NCBI RefSeq assembly: GCF_029892565.1
Contig: NZ_JARXVH010000026.1
Span: forward strand, 35,925-99,924
Direction: 5' to 3'
Source of the DNA: Streptomyces pseudovenezuelae
GTDB taxonomy: Bacteria; Actinomycetota; Actinomycetes; Streptomycetales; Streptomycetaceae
DNA: 64,000 nt
The notes beneath the pieces are model-generated. The model searched no databases. It was given only the letters and a program-made list of their open reading frames with translations, and was not told the origin of the DNA. Below, in pieces: positions 62,251 through 64,000 of this stretch. The translations under genes were made by a program, and so were the position numbers. Position 1 is the first letter of the stretch, and every line of letters begins with the position of its first letter.

Positions 62251-62307
62251 CCAGGCCCGCTAAAACCACGGGTGGTACCCGGAACCGACCTCCGATCGGT
62301 GCCAGCG

Positions 62308-62337
62308 ATGCCTCCAGGATTGCCGTCCTGGAGGCAT
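62308..62337. terminator. Perfect hairpin upstream of the HTH gene
   Basis: ATGCCTCCAGGA-TTGCCG-TCCTGGAGGCAT, 12-base perfect stem. Could terminate plus-strand readthrough or structure the 5' leader of the HTH gene (58 bases upstream of its start). Confidence 0.6.
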
Positions 62338-62465
62338 TCGTATGCCTGGCTCCGCTCAGGAGGCAGGCGTCCCCATCACAACTCGACCAAGGCGGGAGCA
62401 GAGAGCCGTCGAGGTTGCCGCTCCTGATCGATCTCCGTCAACTCGGTTCTCCCGGAGGCGAGTTA

Positions 62466-62548
62466 CAGAGGGATCGCCTCTGACTGCCTCCGAGCAACCC
62501 GGGTCGAACCGGGGTCGAATCAGAGCGTTTCCCTCTGACTGTCTCCGA
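62466..62548. repeat. Two 28-base direct repeats with internal dyad
   Basis: 62466-62493 and 62521-62548, spaced 55 bases start to start, share CAGAG-N7-CTCTGACTG(C/T)CTCCGA. Each contains the inverted pair CAGAG/CTCTG. Such spaced copies fit regulator- or replication-protein binding sites. Confidence 0.6.
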
Positions 62549-62619
62549 TCGTCTCTGCAACCCGTCCTAGCAGGTCACAGCCGTTTCAGCCTCCGTAAGC
62601 CCAGGTCAGAAGGGTGCGG

Positions 62620-62843
62620 CAGGATCACCAGGTGATGGATGCCGCGGGCCTCCAGCATGGCCGGCTGGCCGGACTCGCGTTGCGTGGCGAGGACCTGGTC
62701 GACGCCGACCAGGTCGCTGAACAGCTCAGCTTCGACGCCGCCCGGCAGGCGCGCCTGGTGGCGGAGGCGACCGCCGACCGGATCCGGGCAAGATTCGGGG
62801 CCAGCGCGATCGGCCCGGCTGCCACGTACCGGCCCGCGTGCTG
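62620..62843 (+). pseudogene. DNA polymerase IV (DinB/Y-family) C-terminal fragment
   Basis: Plus strand: GLALRGEDLVDADQVAEQLSFDAARQARLVAEATADRIRARFGASAIGPAATYRP-stop. This is the little-finger tail of actinobacterial Y-family polymerases (LVPADQVA-Q-SFD...AID-IR-KFG--AIGPA). No start and no catalytic palm, so only a remnant. Confidence 0.6.
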
Positions 62844-63047
62844 AGGTCATGGACGGTTGACTGAGCGGTGCTGATCTGGTGGTGGCGAAGCCACGTACGG
62901 CGCAACGGACCCCGAGGCGATGGGGCTCGGTGCAGCGCTCGGCGGAGTGGTGATCGAGCGTGCTGGGAGAGCGCCTGGCCGCTGGCGCCACGCTGCGCGG
63001 GCGGTGGGGGATCGTCGCCCCAGTGCCTGTTTCTACCCGAACACGGC

Positions 63048-63248
63048 CTACATCAGGACCGCGACCACTGCCGCAATCACAGTGACGACCGCGAAGACGA
63101 CTATGGCGGTCCGGCTGCTCCGAGAGGGCAGCGGACAGGTGCCGTGTTCGCACTCCACCGCATCGCGCTGATCGTCGAAGGCTGGTTCCAGCCAGTAGCC
63201 CCCCAGCAAATCCGCGAAGGGTACAACGTCATGATCACGATCTTCCAC
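63048..63248 (-). CDS. Small tail-anchored membrane protein
   Basis: 66 residues, GTG 63248. Acidic N-terminal half (EDRDHDVVPFADLLGGYWLEPAFDDQRDAVECEHGTC) and a C-terminal helix TAIVVFAVVTVIAAVVAVLM ending the protein. The layout is that of small Streptomyces single-helix proteins with a cytoplasmic Cys pair; function unknown. It lies just downstream of the RsbW-like gene and may be co-transcribed. Confidence 0.5.
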   Translation of the reverse strand: MEDRDHDVVPFADLLGGYWLEPAFDDQRDAVECEHGTCPLPSRSSRTAIVVFAVVTVIAAVVAVLM

Positions 63249-63255
63249 GGCCTGG

Positions 63256-63729
63256 CTAACGACTGATCAAGGAATCAGCAACACCTGTTAAATGGCGCGA
63301 TGTGACGCCGGTGGGGCACGGCACGACAGCCGTCACCGTCTTGCCCATCGCATGGACCTCGACCCGCACGTCCACCGCCAGCTCCCGCACCAGAAGCCAG
63401 CCGAAGCCGCCCGGCCTGGTGAGATCCAGAGGCAGAGAGCGCGGAGACACGGTGCTGGCGTCGTGGACCGCCACGGTCACCGTTCCCGGCCCGGCCTCCA
63501 GCCGGAACCCGGTCGCCCCGCCGGCATGCCGCACCGCGTTGGTGAACAGCTCCGACATCACCAGCAGCACGGTGTCTATCGCGCTCTCGCCCTCCGGCGC
63601 GGCCAGGGCCAGGAACCTGCGGGTCACGTTCCTGGCCAGTCCAACCGTCCGCAAGCCGCTGTCCTCGCCAAGGGGCCAGAGATCTTCTTCGGAGGGATGC
63701 GTCATCACGGTCTCCGATGGCTCAGTCAT
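63256..63729 (-). CDS. RsbW-like ATP-binding protein (HATPase_c)
   Basis: 157 residues. Bergerat-fold ATPase: ARNVTRRFLALAAPE, LLVMSELFTNAVRHAGG (N-box), TVTVAVHDASTV (G1-like D), PGGFGWLLVRELAVDVRVEV (G2). Members act as anti-sigma factors or serine kinases on anti-anti-sigma proteins; Streptomyces have many orphans. ATG 63729. No sigma partner is in the window. Confidence 0.85.
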   Translation of the reverse strand: MTEPSETVMTHPSEEDLWPLGEDSGLRTVGLARNVTRRFLALAAPEGESAIDTVLLVMSELFTNAVRHAGGATGFRLEAGPGTVTVAVHDASTVSPRSLPLDLTRPGGFGWLLVRELAVDVRVEVHAMGKTVTAVVPCPTGVTSRHLTGVADSLISR

Positions 63730-63884
63730 CGAGCTTCCTACCGTGCCCTGGACATGTCAGACCATCCGGCGAATATGCATTGGTCACTCTCACAGGCGAT
63801 GAAGGCGGCTCAAGGGCCAAACGTCAGACCGATGTCTCCCAGCGGCAGTTCGAAAACAGTCAGGCACTCAGAGCTCGCCGGGCA

Positions 63885-64000
63885 AGTGGGGGGGGGGGGG
63901 CCCCCCCCCCCAACAGACCCAATCGGACCCCACGGGGGCGCACTACCCCCCCCCCACGGGGGGCGGGGAGGGCGCGCGGGCGGGCCCCACCCCCGCTGAG
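63885..64000. other. G/C homopolymer sequence at window end
   Basis: Long G and C runs (14 G then 13 C, later 10 C and 6 G) with no coding or structural sense. It looks like low-quality sequence at a contig end. The preceding 63730-63884 holds the RsbW-like promoter region and nothing else recognised. Confidence 0.6.

Overview
The window is high-GC actinobacterial DNA of Streptomyces type. Third codon positions are almost always G or C, starts include GTG and TTG, and the families are typical of that genus: an MMPL exporter with a NarL-type two-component system, a membrane-associated oxidoreductase with a pentapeptide-like body, AfsR-type NB-ARC remnants, many TetR regulators, a DUF4232 lipoprotein, GH54 plus ricin-lectin secretion, an RsbW-like ATPase and many actinobacterial IS families. 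The density of transposases, truncated genes and frameshifts suggests a recombining chromosome arm or a large plasmid, not a conserved core.

Layout. 0-5 kb: a partial lipoprotein (left edge, minus strand), then an intact MMPL exporter, histidine kinase and response regulator behind a strong 28-base palindrome. 5-7 kb: fused remnants of a CocE/NonD hydrolase, a Tn554-type tyrosine recombinase and an AfsR-like regulator. 7-10.5 kb: membrane oxidoreductase, small proteins, a nucleotidyltransferase and the 3' half of a tRNA-Thr, which looks like an attachment-site scar. 10.7-14.4 kb: PrpF-type isomerase and dicarboxylate symporter operon with a divergent LysR gene. 14.4-20 kb: IS5 and IS3 remnants around two metallo-beta-lactamase-fold proteins and a MarR/oxidoreductase pair with a perfect palindromic operator. 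20-24.5 kb: zinc-ribbon protein, SLATT-like membrane protein and a decayed Tn554-like module interrupted by an IS5-type element. 24.6-30.4 kb: VOC protein/WYL regulator, TetR/SDR pair, IS982-type element, DUF4232 lipoprotein. 30.7-33.6 kb: three IS110-family pieces, two of them facing each other across a 618-base non-coding stretch. 33.6-36.3 kb: gene fragments, a methyltransferase and an Eis-like acetyltransferase.

36.3-44 kb: an intact IS701-family element with a visible target duplication, a low-GC Tat-exported amidohydrolase that looks foreign, a duplicated copy of the MMPL upstream region placed in front of it, an IS1380/TerB chimera, a GH54 arabinofuranosidase with a duplicated lectin module, and a deleted IS701-type element with 132-base inverted ends. 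44-53.4 kb: a catabolic block (CoA ligase, amidohydrolase, atypical SDR, three medium-chain reductases) with HxlR and two TetR regulators. Three promoters in this block share the dyad TTACTGA-N8-TCATTAA, which makes it look like one regulon. 53.4-60.7 kb: IS remnants, a peptidase-inhibitor-like secreted protein, a truncated MFS transporter, a metallo-hydrolase with an amber stop, and two TetR genes each with a clear dyad operator. 60.7-64 kb: a mobile-element-type HTH protein with paired upstream repeats, a DinB tail fragment, a small membrane protein and an RsbW-like ATPase. The last 120 bases are G/C homopolymer sequence and look like a contig-end artefact.

The clearest working units are the MMPL/two-component cassette, the prpF-dctA operon, and the 44-53 kb CoA-ligase regulon. 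The least explained signals are the MMPL promoter duplication in front of the foreign amidohydrolase, the shared dyad of the 44-53 kb block, and the paired IS110 non-coding ends.
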